17,582 nt of DNA from JAWWPG01 sp038254365 (GCA_038254365.1 JBBSGI010000062.1:1-17582); one strand, 5' to 3'; positions 1 through 7,232 are shown, counted from the first letter of the stretch. Numbers and translations are program-made. The notes: generated from the sequence alone by a model not told the origin.

Positions 1-105
1 CACTTCCATCGCTGTCGGCGCTGGCCGGCGCGCCCGTACCAACCGGCCCGCACTACCAACGACTTCGCATGCTCTGGCATCGGACAGGTGGGAACTTCCA
101 TGGAT

Positions 106-130
106 TCCACGCTATCTGATATCCACGCTA
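106..130. repeat. Two direct copies of TCCACGCTA
   Basis: TCCACGCTA occurs at 106-114 and again at 122-130, a spacing of 16 bases. A small palindrome, TCCATGGA, lies just before at 98-105. Repeats of this size and spacing about 170 bases upstream of a start codon could be a regulator binding site, but no family-specific operator is recognised. Confidence 0.35.
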
Positions 131-288
131 AGCGACATAGAACATGCGTTCGACCCTACTACCTGCCGCAGACAGTGTCGACCCAGAAACCCGATGTCCA
201 CAGGACGGCATGATGCGAGTTTGCGCAACGGGCGCAGGGCAGTTGGGAGAGTATGCCCCCGCCCGGTCTCGCTGGTCGCTCGCGACGC

Positions 289-294
289 TAGTCT
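289..294 (+). promoter_or_regulatory. -10 element for a leaderless FAH-family mRNA
   Basis: TAGTCT fits the actinobacterial -10 consensus TAnnnT and ends 8 bases before the GTG at 303. No Shine-Dalgarno sequence precedes that GTG. This spacing would put the transcription start at or next to the start codon. No good -35 is visible. Confidence 0.45.
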
Positions 295-302
295 TCTCCG
301 TC

Positions 303-1082
303 GTGAGGATCGCGCGCTTCACCACTGACGAGGATCCACAGTACGGCGTCGTCGGCGGGCCTGACGGGGAGGAGATCGTGGCCACCGTCGTCGGCGATCC
401 GCTCTACGCCGGCGTCGAGCTGAGCGGTGAGCAGGTGCCGCTGTCGGACGTGCGGCTACTTGCTCCGGTGATCCCCCGCAGCAAGGTCGCCTGCATCGGC
501 CGCAACTACGCGGCCCACGCTGCTGAGCTCGGCAACGACATCCCTGACGAGCCGTTGGTGTTTCTCAAGCCGAACACCTCCGTGGTCGGGCCGTTCGACC
601 CGATCGTGTACCCGCGGCAGAGTGCCGACGTGCAGTTCGAGGGTGAGCTCGCGGTGGTCATCGGCCGGATCTGTCGTGAGGTCCCGGTTGAGCGGGTGAG
701 CGAAGTGATCTTCGGTTACACCGCCGCCAACGACGTCACCGCGCGCGATCTGCAGAACAGGGACGGGCAATGGACGCGGGCGAAGGGGTTCGACTCCTTC
801 TGTCCGCTTGGACCGTGGATCGAGACCCAGTACGACCCTTCCGACGTGGAGGTTCGCACCGAGCTGAACGGCGAGGTGAAACAGCTCGGCCGAACGAGCC
901 TGATGTTGTTCGACGTGCCTGCGATCATCGCGCACATCACCTCGTTCATGACGCTTCTTCCGGGTGACGTCGTGCTCACCGGGACGCCTGAGGGCGTTGG
1001 CCCCATGCAGCCCGGTGACGATGTGTCGGTGGTCATCGAAGGCATCGGAACCCTGACGAACAAGGTGGTATCGCATGACTGA
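303..1082 (+). CDS. Fumarylacetoacetate hydrolase family protein
   Basis: Predicted 259-residue cytosolic enzyme of the FAH superfamily, which cleaves or decarboxylates 2-oxo acids such as acylpyruvates using a divalent metal. Family marks are IGRNYAAHA near residue 63, the metal-ligand pattern E113-x-E115 in EGELAVVIG, NDVTARDLQ with D144 as third ligand, and TGTPEGVG near the C-terminus. GTG 303 is preferred to the in-frame ATG at 144: the family sequence begins at VRIARF, the upstream residues look non-coding, and a -10 element lies 8 bases before 303. The gene overlaps gltX by 8 bases, suggesting translational coupling. The exact substrate cannot be read from sequence; acylpyruvate hydrolase or oxaloacetate decarboxylase activity are the usual options. 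Confidence 0.9.
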   Translation: MRIARFTTDEDPQYGVVGGPDGEEIVATVVGDPLYAGVELSGEQVPLSDVRLLAPVIPRSKVACIGRNYAAHAAELGNDIPDEPLVFLKPNTSVVGPFDPIVYPRQSADVQFEGELAVVIGRICREVPVERVSEVIFGYTAANDVTARDLQNRDGQWTRAKGFDSFCPLGPWIETQYDPSDVEVRTELNGEVKQLGRTSLMLFDVPAIIAHITSFMTLLPGDVVLTGTPEGVGPMQPGDDVSVVIEGIGTLTNKVVSHD

Positions 1083-2592
1083 CGATGCCAGGGACGTGCT
1101 TGGCGACCTCGAGCCGCACCAGGTGCGCCTGCGGTTCGCGCCGTCACCCACCGGTTCGCTCCACATCGGAAACGTGCGCACCGCCCTGTTCAACTGGGCC
1201 TTCGCCCGCCATTTTGGTGGCACGCTGGTGCTGCGGATCGAGGACACCGATCAGGCTCGAAACACGGAGGCTGGCCTCGAGTCCGTGCTCAGCTCGCTGC
1301 ACTGGCTGGGCATCGACTACGACGAAGGGCCGGTCGTCGGTGGCCTGTTTGCGCCGTACCTGCAGTCCGAACGTACCGCCAGCTACACCATCGTCGCCGA
1401 TCGGTTGCGCCAGACCGGGAAGGCGTACGACTGCTACTGCTCGCAGGCGGAGCTTGACGAACGTCGCGAGGAGGCGCGCAAGGAAGGCCGCAGTTCCGGG
1501 TACGACGGCCACTGCCGGACGCTGACCACGGAGCAAAAGCAGGCCTTCCTCGGCGCGGGCAGGCGACCGGTGCTCCGGATGCGGATGCCGGACACCCCAA
1601 TCGTCTTCGAAGACCTGATACGCGGTGAGATCACCTTCCGGCCGGAGCATGTCTCGGACTACGTGCTCGTTCGCACCAACGGTCACCCGCTCTACACGCT
1701 GGTGAACCCGGTCGATGACGCCGCGATGGAGATAACCCACGTGCTACGCGGAGAGGACCTCCTCTCCTCGACCCCGCGTCAGATCGCGCTGTACCACGCA
1801 CTGACCGAGCTCGGCCTGGCCAAGGCGACACCCCGTTTCGGGCATCTACCGATGGTGATGAACGAGGGCAACAAGCGCTTCTCCAAGCGGGACAAGGGTT
1901 CTGGGCTCACCGACTACATCGAGCGCGGTTTCCTGCCGGAGGGACTGCTCAACTATCTCGCATTGCTGGGGTGGGGGATCGCGGACGACCGTGACGTTTT
2001 CACGATGGCGGAGATGATCGAGGTTTTCGACATCCGGCGGGTGAACCCGAACGCCGCCCGCTTCGACATGAAGAAGTGCGAGGCGATCAACGCCGCACAC
2101 CTGCGCCTGCTGCCCGTCGAGGGGCTCGCGGAGCGAACCGTGCCCTACCTGCAACGAGCCGGACTGGTCGAGGCGAACCCCTCGGACCGCGACCTCGCTC
2201 TGCTGACGGCAGCCGCGCCATTCATTCACGAGCGGGTCGGCACCTTGTCCGAGGCGGCCGATATGCTCGCCTTCCTCTTCGCTGATGACGCCGACTTCGC
2301 ACCCGACCGGGCCGACGCGGCTGCGTTGCTCGCGGGAGAGGGTCTCGACATCGTGCGGGCATCGTACGACGCCCTCGAACGCCTCGTGACGTGGAAGACG
2401 CCAGCGATCGAGGCAGCCCTGCGCGCCGCCCTCGTGGACGGCCGAGGGCTCAAGCCGCGGAACGCTTTCGGGCCGGTGCGGGTGGCGGTCACCGGCAGGC
2501 GGGTGTCGCCGCCGCTCTTCGAGTCGCTGGAGCTGCTCGGCAGAGAGCGGTCCCTGGGTCGGCTACGCAAGGCCGCACTGGCCGTCGACTGA
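1075..2592 (+). CDS. gltX: Glutamyl-tRNA synthetase
   Basis: A 505-residue class I synthetase that attaches glutamate to tRNA-Glu. In actinobacteria, which generally lack GlnRS, it also misacylates tRNA-Gln, and GatCAB then amidates the product. The N-terminal Rossmann domain has PSPTGSLHIGN (HIGH motif, residues 30-33), and the second nucleotide motif is K267-R-F-S-K-R272, the KMSKS equivalent. Cys120, Cys122 and His146/Cys147 lie where many bacterial GluRS bind zinc. The C-terminal third (from about 330) is the helical anticodon-binding domain. Length is normal. The ATG lies inside the end of the FAH gene (8-base overlap), and the next gene starts 6 bases after the stop, so the three probably share a transcript. 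Its two tRNA substrates lie about 2 kb downstream. Confidence 0.97.
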   Translation: MTDDARDVLGDLEPHQVRLRFAPSPTGSLHIGNVRTALFNWAFARHFGGTLVLRIEDTDQARNTEAGLESVLSSLHWLGIDYDEGPVVGGLFAPYLQSERTASYTIVADRLRQTGKAYDCYCSQAELDERREEARKEGRSSGYDGHCRTLTTEQKQAFLGAGRRPVLRMRMPDTPIVFEDLIRGEITFRPEHVSDYVLVRTNGHPLYTLVNPVDDAAMEITHVLRGEDLLSSTPRQIALYHALTELGLAKATPRFGHLPMVMNEGNKRFSKRDKGSGLTDYIERGFLPEGLLNYLALLGWGIADDRDVFTMAEMIEVFDIRRVNPNAARFDMKKCEAINAAHLRLLPVEGLAERTVPYLQRAGLVEANPSDRDLALLTAAAPFIHERVGTLSEAADMLAFLFADDADFAPDRADAAALLAGEGLDIVRASYDALERLVTWKTPAIEAALRAALVDGRGLKPRNAFGPVRVAVTGRRVSPPLFESLELLGRERSLGRLRKAALAVD

Positions 2593-2598
2593 GCGACG

Positions 2599-3507
2599 AT
2601 GGCGACCCGCACCCCGCGAGACCTCAGCAGCTATCTGCGGCTCGCGCGGCCCGTTGACGGCGCGGGATGGCGGCTAGTTGTCGGGTTGCTTGCCGGCACC
2701 GTTGGGTTCTTCGCGGTCACCCTGGCCGCGCTGCTAGCCGTGTTTCTCGTGGTGCGGCTGGGGGGAGGCGACTTCACCCTCAACCCGGACCACGTCACGC
2801 CAGTGCTCCTGCTGGCCACAAACCTCGGGCTGGCACTCTGCATCCCGTTAGCCGGGTTGCTAGCCAGGAGCGTCTATGGGCTGAAACCCCGATGGCTCGG
2901 ATCGGTCGCGCCCGGGTTGCGTCGGCGCTGGCTGACCACCTGCGCCGGCATCGCCGGCACCGTATGGGGGGTGCTTCTGCTGCTGGCCATGCTGGGGGTC
3001 CTGGCGGCTGACAACGCGCGGTTCAACAGCCAGGTCGCGAGTTTCCTCGTGGTCGTGGTTCTCACGACCCCCTTCCAGGCGGCGGGCGAGGAGTACCTCT
3101 TCCGTGGCTTCCTGCTGCAGAGCCTTGGGGCGACAAGGCTGCCGACACCGCTGTGCTGGGTGATCTCCGGGCTACTGTTCGCGACCGCACACGGCCAGTT
3201 CGCACCAGCGTTGTTCGCCGACCGTTGGTTGATCGGCATCGTCTTCGCGTGGCTCGCCACGTCCACGGGTGGTCTGGAGGCGTCGATTGCCCTGCACGCG
3301 ATCAAGAACGTCTCGGTGCTGATCCCCGCCGCGATCCTCGGCGAGCTCTCTGGGACGCTGGATCCGGCCAATGTGAACTGGCTGCCGTTCGCCCTGGATG
3401 CCGGCATGTTGGCTGTGGCCGGATGGTGGATCCGCTCGCGCTACCGGCGCGAGACACTTCCCCCGCCGCCTGCCGAAACGGCTCCCGTCGGGGTACCTGT
3501 TGGATAG
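2599..3507 (+). CDS. CPBP-family intramembrane metalloprotease
   Basis: A 302-residue polytopic membrane protein with at least six hydrophobic segments (about 25-52, 67-90, 113-135, 145-160, 185-215 and 265-278). It carries the three CPBP/CAAX-protease motifs: E164-E165-x3-R169 in GEEYLFRG, H198 in ATAHGQF, and H233-x3-N237 in HAIKN. These residues build the glutamate/histidine active site of Rce1-like intramembrane proteases, so it is predicted to be catalytically intact. Bacterial members have been linked to bacteriocin immunity and protein maturation, but the substrate here is unknown. ATG 2599 follows the gltX stop by six bases without a clear ribosome site of its own, suggesting coupling to gltX. 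The C-terminus is a short proline-rich tail. Confidence 0.9.
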   Translation: MATRTPRDLSSYLRLARPVDGAGWRLVVGLLAGTVGFFAVTLAALLAVFLVVRLGGGDFTLNPDHVTPVLLLATNLGLALCIPLAGLLARSVYGLKPRWLGSVAPGLRRRWLTTCAGIAGTVWGVLLLLAMLGVLAADNARFNSQVASFLVVVVLTTPFQAAGEEYLFRGFLLQSLGATRLPTPLCWVISGLLFATAHGQFAPALFADRWLIGIVFAWLATSTGGLEASIALHAIKNVSVLIPAAILGELSGTLDPANVNWLPFALDAGMLAVAGWWIRSRYRRETLPPPPAETAPVGVPVG

Positions 3508-3508
3508 G

Positions 3509-3522
3509 CTCCCCCGCGGGAG
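3509..3522 (+). terminator. Possible weak terminator after the CPBP gene
   Basis: CTCCC and GGGAG pair around the loop CCGC immediately after the CPBP stop codon, with TTTCT a few bases downstream. The stem is only five pairs, so termination would be partial at best. Confidence 0.3.
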
Positions 3523-3613
3523 GCAACCTTTCTGCGCCTCAGGGCATCTAATCGTCGTACGTCCCGCGAACCCGGAGCGGAACTGCCTGTCTGCCGGTTG
3601 AAAGGAAATGGTC

Positions 3614-4585
3614 ATGATCAGTCTCGTCCAGGAGGTGGAGCCGTGGGACCCTCCGCAGCACAGGATGCAGAGCATCATGCACCGGCAGCGGAGACTCTCC
3701 GAGCGTTATCCCGTGCTGTTCCCCTTGGCGGTGTGGCTGAACCGGGCTCGCCGCCGGTGGCAGTGGACGGTCGGCGACACACCCTGGTCCAAGCGGACCG
3801 CAGACTCGAATCTCGAGGTGCGCGTCAAGCAGCACAAGTCGCTCCTGCTGCGGCAGCTCGGTGACTCCGACATGCATCTACAGCACAACAAGGTCACCAA
3901 CCTGGCCCTGGCTGCCGCCAAGATCGACGGCCTGCTGATCGCCCCGGGCGAGACGTTCTCCTTCAACAAGACGGTGGGGAACTGCACCCGCCGTCGGGGT
4001 TACCTGGAGGGGATGCGGCTTTCCAACGGCGAGGCGGTACCGGGGGTCGGCGGAGGCATCTGCCAGCTGGCGAACCTGGTGCACTGGATGGTGCTGCACT
4101 CGAGCCTCACCGTCACCGAGCGTTCGGAGCACTCGTTCGACCCCTTCCCCGACAACGGCCGAGTGCTGCCCTGGGGCACCGGGTGCAGCATCGTCTACAA
4201 CTATGTCGACCTGCAGATTCGCAACGACACGGACTCGACCTTCCAGCTCCGGGTGCGCGTGGGAGAGCGATATCTCGAGGGCGAGCTTCGTGCAGACCGC
4301 CCACAGGCACACTCCTACCAGGTGTACGGCGAGAACGAGCGCTTCTACCGGCTCGGCCATGAGCACTTCCGGGCCAACCAGATCTGGCGTGGCGTCATCG
4401 ACCGCCGCACCGGCAACCGACTCGGGGAGGAGCTCGTCCGGAGCAACTGTGCGCTCGTCAAGTACGTCCCTGCCGGTGTGACGATCCTCGAGCTGCCCCC
4501 GACCGGGGGCAACGTGGCGACCGACCCGCGTCACCGGCTGAACCACCTGGCATACCAGATGACCGTCCCCGAGGAGGGCGCCTGA
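3614..4585 (+). CDS. VanW family protein
   Basis: A 323-residue protein with the VanW domain: GETFSFNKTVG, then GVGGGICQLAN, and further on WGTGCSIVYNYVDLQ. VanW is an accessory gene in some glycopeptide-resistance clusters, but the family is widespread and its biochemical role is unsettled. No vanH, vanA/B or vanX is present here, so resistance should not be inferred. There is no clear signal peptide; a short hydrophobic patch near residues 37-47 is followed by Arg-rich sequence. Two in-frame ATGs exist, at 3608 and 3614. AAAGGA at 3601-3606 is 7 bases from 3614 but only 1 base from 3608, so 3614 is chosen. A 106-base gap and a weak hairpin separate it from the CPBP gene. Confidence 0.85.
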   Translation: MISLVQEVEPWDPPQHRMQSIMHRQRRLSERYPVLFPLAVWLNRARRRWQWTVGDTPWSKRTADSNLEVRVKQHKSLLLRQLGDSDMHLQHNKVTNLALAAAKIDGLLIAPGETFSFNKTVGNCTRRRGYLEGMRLSNGEAVPGVGGGICQLANLVHWMVLHSSLTVTERSEHSFDPFPDNGRVLPWGTGCSIVYNYVDLQIRNDTDSTFQLRVRVGERYLEGELRADRPQAHSYQVYGENERFYRLGHEHFRANQIWRGVIDRRTGNRLGEELVRSNCALVKYVPAGVTILELPPTGGNVATDPRHRLNHLAYQMTVPEEGA

Positions 4586-4591
4586 GGCGTT

Positions 4592-4621
4592 TTGGAAGCC
4601 GCTGGACCGCTCCGGTAAGGT
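4592..4621 (+). promoter_or_regulatory. Promoter of the tRNA-Gln/tRNA-Glu pair
   Basis: TTGGAA (4592-4597) and TAAGGT (4616-4621) are separated by 18 bases, a good match to the housekeeping sigma consensus. The -35 begins 6 bases after the vanW-like stop codon. A start site near 4628 would leave a leader of about 43 bases before the mature tRNA-Gln. Confidence 0.65.
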
Positions 4622-4657
4622 CGACTCTCGGCATTCGCGCAGGGTCTGGTCCAGCGG
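4599..4657. repeat. 10-base inverted repeat spanning the tRNA promoter
   Basis: CCGCTGGACC (4599-4608, in the promoter spacer) is the exact reverse complement of GGTCCAGCGG (4648-4657, in the tRNA leader). The right part, TCTGGTCCAG (4645-4654), is also repeated exactly in the anticodon arm of tRNA-Gln (4703-4712). In a transcript reading through from the vanW-like gene the two arms could pair as a hairpin. Confidence 0.5.
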
Positions 4658-4670
4658 GTGCCGATGCCTT

Positions 4671-4742
4671 TGGGGTATGGGGTAATTGGCAGCCCGACTG
4701 GTTCTGGTCCAGTTAGTCTAGGTTCGAGTCCTAGTACCCCAG
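4671..4742 (+). tRNA. tRNA-Gln (anticodon CTG)
   Basis: The sequence folds into a full cloverleaf. The acceptor is TGGGGTA with TACCCCA, including the U1-A72 pair typical of tRNA-Gln. The D arm has GGG with CCC, the anticodon stem is ACTGG with CCAGT around the loop TTCTGGT (anticodon CTG at 4704-4706), and the T arm is CTAGG-TTCGAGT-CCTAG. The discriminator is G and CCA is not encoded. It reads the glutamine codon CAG; a TTG-anticodon species must lie elsewhere. In actinobacteria it is normally charged with glutamate by GluRS (gltX, just upstream) and then amidated. Confidence 0.95.
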
Positions 4743-4783
4743 CGATGAGTCGGCCGAGCGATCTCGACCTCTCGTCACTCGAT

Positions 4784-4859
4784 GGCCCCGTTGTGTAGTG
4801 GCCTAGCACGCCGCCCTCTCAAGGCGGTAGCGCGGGTTCGAATCCCGTCGGGGCTACCA
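4784..4859 (+). tRNA. tRNA-Glu (anticodon CTC)
   Basis: Cloverleaf with acceptor GGCCCCG and CGGGGCT (a G1-U72 wobble at the end), anticodon stem CCGCC with GGCGG around CTCTCAA (anticodon CTC at 4818-4820) and T loop TTCGAAT. The discriminator is A and CCA is encoded at 4857-4859. It reads GAG and is the cognate substrate of the gltX product. It lies 41 bases after tRNA-Gln with no promoter evident between them, so both are probably cut from one precursor. Confidence 0.95.
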
Positions 4860-4862
4860 TCG

Positions 4863-4909
4863 AGAAGGGGCCGCTGACCTGCGGAAACACAGGATCGGCG
4901 ACCCTTTCT
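4863..4909 (+). terminator. Terminator of the tRNA operon
   Basis: A long imperfect hairpin starts 3 bases after the tRNA-Glu CCA. AGAAGGGG-C-CGCTGA-CCTG pairs with CAGG-A-TCGGCGA-CCCTTTCT around the loop CGGAAACA. The stem has about 18 pairs, counting wobbles, with one mismatch and one bulge. The descending arm ends in TTTCT rather than a true U-tract. Confidence 0.7.
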
Positions 4910-4950
4910 GACGTCTAGGCAGTTGGGTCCAGTCAGCGCACAGGCAGCGA

Positions 4951-5247
4951 GTGGTTCGAGAAACTGCGAATGGACCGGACCTCGGCCGACTCTCGTCGCG
5001 CCGTCAACAGTTGGTCGATGGCCGCCACGGACGTCATGGCCGCCGCCAGGGCCGCCGTCGCGGCTCTCCGGGACGCCCTGAAGGTGGAACACCAGCGACA
5101 CGGGCACGGGCCGCCACGGCCTTGCTGGATCTGCGGGCTGCCGACGGTGATATCAACCTACGCCTCGATGCCCTGGAAAGGATCCCAGCCTGGCAGCAGA
5201 CCGAACCGTACGACAGTCGCGGGTCAGTGACCTTGAGCAGCGCATGA
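4951..5247 (+). CDS. Doubtful small ORF, possibly the end of a frameshifted gene
   Basis: The last 45 residues (from about ALLDLRAADGDINLRLD) look protein-like, and the ORF ends in an ATGA overlap with the next ORF at 5244. The first 55 residues are Arg/Gly-rich and look like a shadow of a second frame (4970-5230). That other frame begins MDRTSADSRR, has an alanine-rich helix and then a CWICG zinc-knuckle-like motif around 5120-5135. One reading is a single gene broken by a frameshift near 5110-5135; another is that none of this is translated. No family is recognised. Confidence 0.25.
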   Translation: MVRETANGPDLGRLSSRRQQLVDGRHGRHGRRQGRRRGSPGRPEGGTPATRARAATALLDLRAADGDINLRLDALERIPAWQQTEPYDSRGSVTLSSA

Positions 5248-5531
5248 CGACGACCGTCCCGGACGATGACGACTGGCTGGACGCGTTGGCTGCCGTCGAT
5301 CCTATGCTCGGGGCGTGGGCCACGGGACTCGCCGCCGGCCCGACCGACGTTCACCGCGCCGATGAACTTGCCATGCGAATCCACTCGCACCTGCGGCCCG
5401 ACGATGAGCGCCTCCGGTGGACGGTCGAATGGTGCCACGGACCGCCCGGGCGGTCCTGCCCCCTGGCCTCCTGCAGGCGCGCGCTCGTGCGCCGCTTACG
5501 GCACGGTGGGGGTGGCCCGGGCCCGACTTAG
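5244..5531 (+). CDS. Small hypothetical protein
   Basis: A 95-residue ORF starting ATGACGACGACC, acidic at the N-terminus (PDDDDWLDALAAVD) and basic at the C-terminus, where a WCHGPPGRSC...C stretch could bind a metal. Third codon positions are mostly G or C over its length, and it overlaps the stop of the preceding ORF by ATGA. There is no strong ribosome site and no known domain. It converges on the methyltransferase gene with a 31-base gap. It could be a genuine lineage-specific gene or a chance ORF in GC-rich DNA. Confidence 0.4.
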   Translation: MTTTVPDDDDWLDALAAVDPMLGAWATGLAAGPTDVHRADELAMRIHSHLRPDDERLRWTVEWCHGPPGRSCPLASCRRALVRRLRHGGGGPGPT

Positions 5532-5562
5532 TCCGGCGGGAACGGGCGGGGACGGTCGGACT

Positions 5563-6327
5563 TCATGCACGTCCTGATTCAGCCCTTGGCGTCCAGCGTG
5601 CGCAACTGGCTTCGTACCGGATCGGCATCGACTCGCGTCCGGCGGCGTCGCAGACTGCCTGTAGTTTGGATCGGGCTTCGCCCAGGTAGTTAGCGCGCTC
5701 CCCCTGGCTCATGGCGATCGCCATCGACGTGGTCGCCATGCGTGCTGCTTGGCGCTCGGGCGTCGTCTCACCCGCCCACGCGAATTGCGCGTAGTCGAGT
5801 TCCTCGTCTGGAAAATAGGGGAGGCGATTCCTGAGGCCTTCGGCGCTGCCCTTCGTTGATCGGTCGTACTGGTCGGACTCCCCGAGCAGTTCAAACTCCC
5901 ACGACTCGACCGGCTGGGCCGCGACGTTCCAAACCAGACCAAGCCATCCGCCTGGCTTCAGGACACGCCCAATTTCGGCGACCGTCGCGTCTGGGTCAAA
6001 CCAGTGCCAAGCATCAGCGACCAAGACGACATCCAATGACGCGTTCTGGACCGGTATGGCCGTCGAGACGGAATGGTGATGCCGCGCCGTCGGGTTGTTC
6101 CGAGCCAAAATTGCGAGCATCCGCGAATCTGGCTCGACCGCCTCAACGACCAAGCCGCGAGCCACAAGCAGCGATGTCATCTTGCCGGTTCCTGCGCCGA
6201 CGTCGGCGACTCGTGCGGGTGCAGCCGGGGCAAGCCACTCGACCGCTGCCTCGGGATAACTTGGGCGCCATCTGTCGTACTCGTCGGCTACCTGTCCGAA
6301 GGTCAAGGCTCGGTTGGTCTCACTCAC
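5563..6327 (-). CDS. Class I SAM-dependent methyltransferase
   Basis: A 254-residue cytosolic protein with a Rossmann-fold methyltransferase domain. Motif I is VADVGAGTGK at residues 40-49, the acidic residue ending strand 2 lies in VVEAVEPDSRM, and DVVLVADAWHWFD followed by VLKPGGWLGLVW marks strands 4 and 5. The N-terminus (FGQVADEYDRWRPSYP) is typical of small-molecule methyltransferases of the Methyltransf_11/25 type; the substrate is unknown. The reading frame stays open to 6606, but GTG 6327 is chosen: family similarity starts there, the upstream residues are Arg-rich, and a -10 element sits 7 bases before it, implying a leaderless mRNA. It is monocistronic and opposite in strand to its neighbours. 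Confidence 0.85.
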   Translation of the reverse strand: MSETNRALTFGQVADEYDRWRPSYPEAAVEWLAPAAPARVADVGAGTGKMTSLLVARGLVVEAVEPDSRMLAILARNNPTARHHHSVSTAIPVQNASLDVVLVADAWHWFDPDATVAEIGRVLKPGGWLGLVWNVAAQPVESWEFELLGESDQYDRSTKGSAEGLRNRLPYFPDEELDYAQFAWAGETTPERQAARMATTSMAIAMSQGERANYLGEARSKLQAVCDAAGRESMPIRYEASCARWTPRAESGRA

Positions 6328-6334
6328 CCACCGA

Positions 6335-6340
6335 ACCCTA
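6335..6340 (-). promoter_or_regulatory. -10 element for a leaderless methyltransferase mRNA
   Basis: Read on the minus strand this is TAGGGT, followed by 7 bases and then the GTG start codon. The match to TAnnnT and the spacing fit a leaderless actinobacterial transcript. No ribosome binding site is present. Confidence 0.5.
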
Positions 6341-6547
6341 CGTACTCGCCAGCACGCCCCCCGCAACAGCCCGGCGCGCCGTTCGACCCAACTGTGCATC
6401 CGCGTCCCGAGTGCGTTGGTGCGGCGACCGACTGCTGTTGCAGCATCCGGACATGCCGCGTAGCGCGCCAGCTTGGAGGAACGTCGTGATCTAGCCCGCA
6501 ACCCTCGGGCCAACCCAACGCGGACGCCGGCCCCTCCCGTACGGCAT

Positions 6548-6800
6548 CTACGTCTCGTAGACTCGGGCCGCTTCGAGCGCCACTCGGATCTGCTCGTGAA
6601 GGTCATCTAGGGATCGCCCGCTGGCGGTGAGCAGGTCTCCCCGTCGGCGTACGGGGAGGGGGTCTGACCGTCCTGTACAGCCACCCCGAGATCGGTGGGT
6701 TGGGGTAGGCCATCCGTCTGGTGGTCGAGGGCCCACTCCTGGTGGATCGCGGCGATGATGGCGGACTCACGCTCCGCCGCCTGGGATCATGCGACATGTG
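6548..6800 (-). pseudogene. Likely frameshifted remnant of a small gene
   Basis: Read on the minus strand, one frame (about 6800-6667) gives AERESAIIAAIHQEWALDHQ and then LPQPTDLGVAVQDGQT. It becomes implausible near 6660, where another frame gives GDLLTASGRSLDDLHEQI and then RVALEAARVYET, ending at 6548. Joined, they would make a coherent protein of about 85 residues whose end loosely resembles HicB-type or DUF1902-like domains (GRSLDDLHEQIRVALEA). No start codon lies in the first frame; an ATG cluster just upstream is in a third frame. Two frame changes would be needed, so decay is the simplest explanation. The family assignment is a guess. Confidence 0.4.
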
Positions 6801-6961
6801 GCGCATCATGCTCCTGGTCGGCGTACCGGCAACTGACCGGCGTCCATCGCCACGGGGAACACCACGGTCATCGCCGCCCCCCGCTGACCCCTGGAGGCCC
6901 CCTAGGAGCCACCAGCAGCCCGGCCAATGGGGCCTGGACCTCCCGGAGGATGCCGACGCCC

Positions 6962-7177
6962 TCAGCCGTCAGGCAGCCGCACCCAGCCAGCGCCCAGGCA
7001 GCGAAAGTGCGAGATGACGAAAGACAACGGGTGCACTTCGAGATGACCAAACCCCTTGCCGTACAGACCTCCGCCGGAGCCGCGAACCTCCGGGGACAGC
7101 TCGGCATCGGCTCCACCCACCGCAAACTCGTCCCGAGGGTCGTCTCGCGCGGCTTCGAAACTCGCCGGGACTGCCAT
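6962..7177 (-). CDS. Possible small hypothetical ORF or gene fragment
   Basis: A 71-residue frame starting MAVPASFEAARDDPRDEF and ending CLGAGWVRLPDG has GC-rich third positions and a balanced residue mix, with a GGGLYGKGFGHLEVHP stretch. There is no ribosome binding site and no recognised domain. A second frame continues the protein-like appearance down to about 6868, which hints at a broken longer gene. Evidence is compositional only. Confidence 0.2.
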   Translation of the reverse strand: MAVPASFEAARDDPRDEFAVGGADAELSPEVRGSGGGLYGKGFGHLEVHPLSFVISHFRCLGAGWVRLPDG

Positions 7178-7232
7178 CGAAGGCCACCCGACCGGAACAA
7201 GCGCGCAGCGGATGTTCCGCGACACTGGAGCC

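Larger units (their letters stand above)
1..302. other. Upstream region of the FAH-family gene, no gene seen
   Basis: No convincing coding region is visible here. A reading frame runs into the FAH gene from position 144, but its first 53 residues do not resemble the family and are Arg/Cys-rich. The stretch contains a direct repeat (106-130) and a likely -10 element (289-294), so it is best read as the promoter region. The 3' end of an upstream gene could lie in the first bases, but no stop codon can be assigned to one. Confidence 0.5.
6341..7232. other. Long stretch without an intact gene
   Basis: About 890 bases between the methyltransferase promoter and the CPT-like kinase gene hold no ORF that I can support as intact. 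Several short minus-strand segments show protein-like composition in different frames: 6548-6660, about 6667-6800 and 6962-7177. This suggests one or more decayed genes. No transposase, integrase or terminal repeat is seen. Confidence 0.5.

Noticed and set aside
456..1247. A 263-residue minus-strand ORF over the FAH and gltX genes
   Set aside because: It is rich in Arg and His, antisense to two well-supported genes, and has no family motif.
4784..4859. tRNA-Glu as the attachment site of an integrated element
   Set aside because: No second copy of the tRNA 3' end and no integrase gene is visible within the window.
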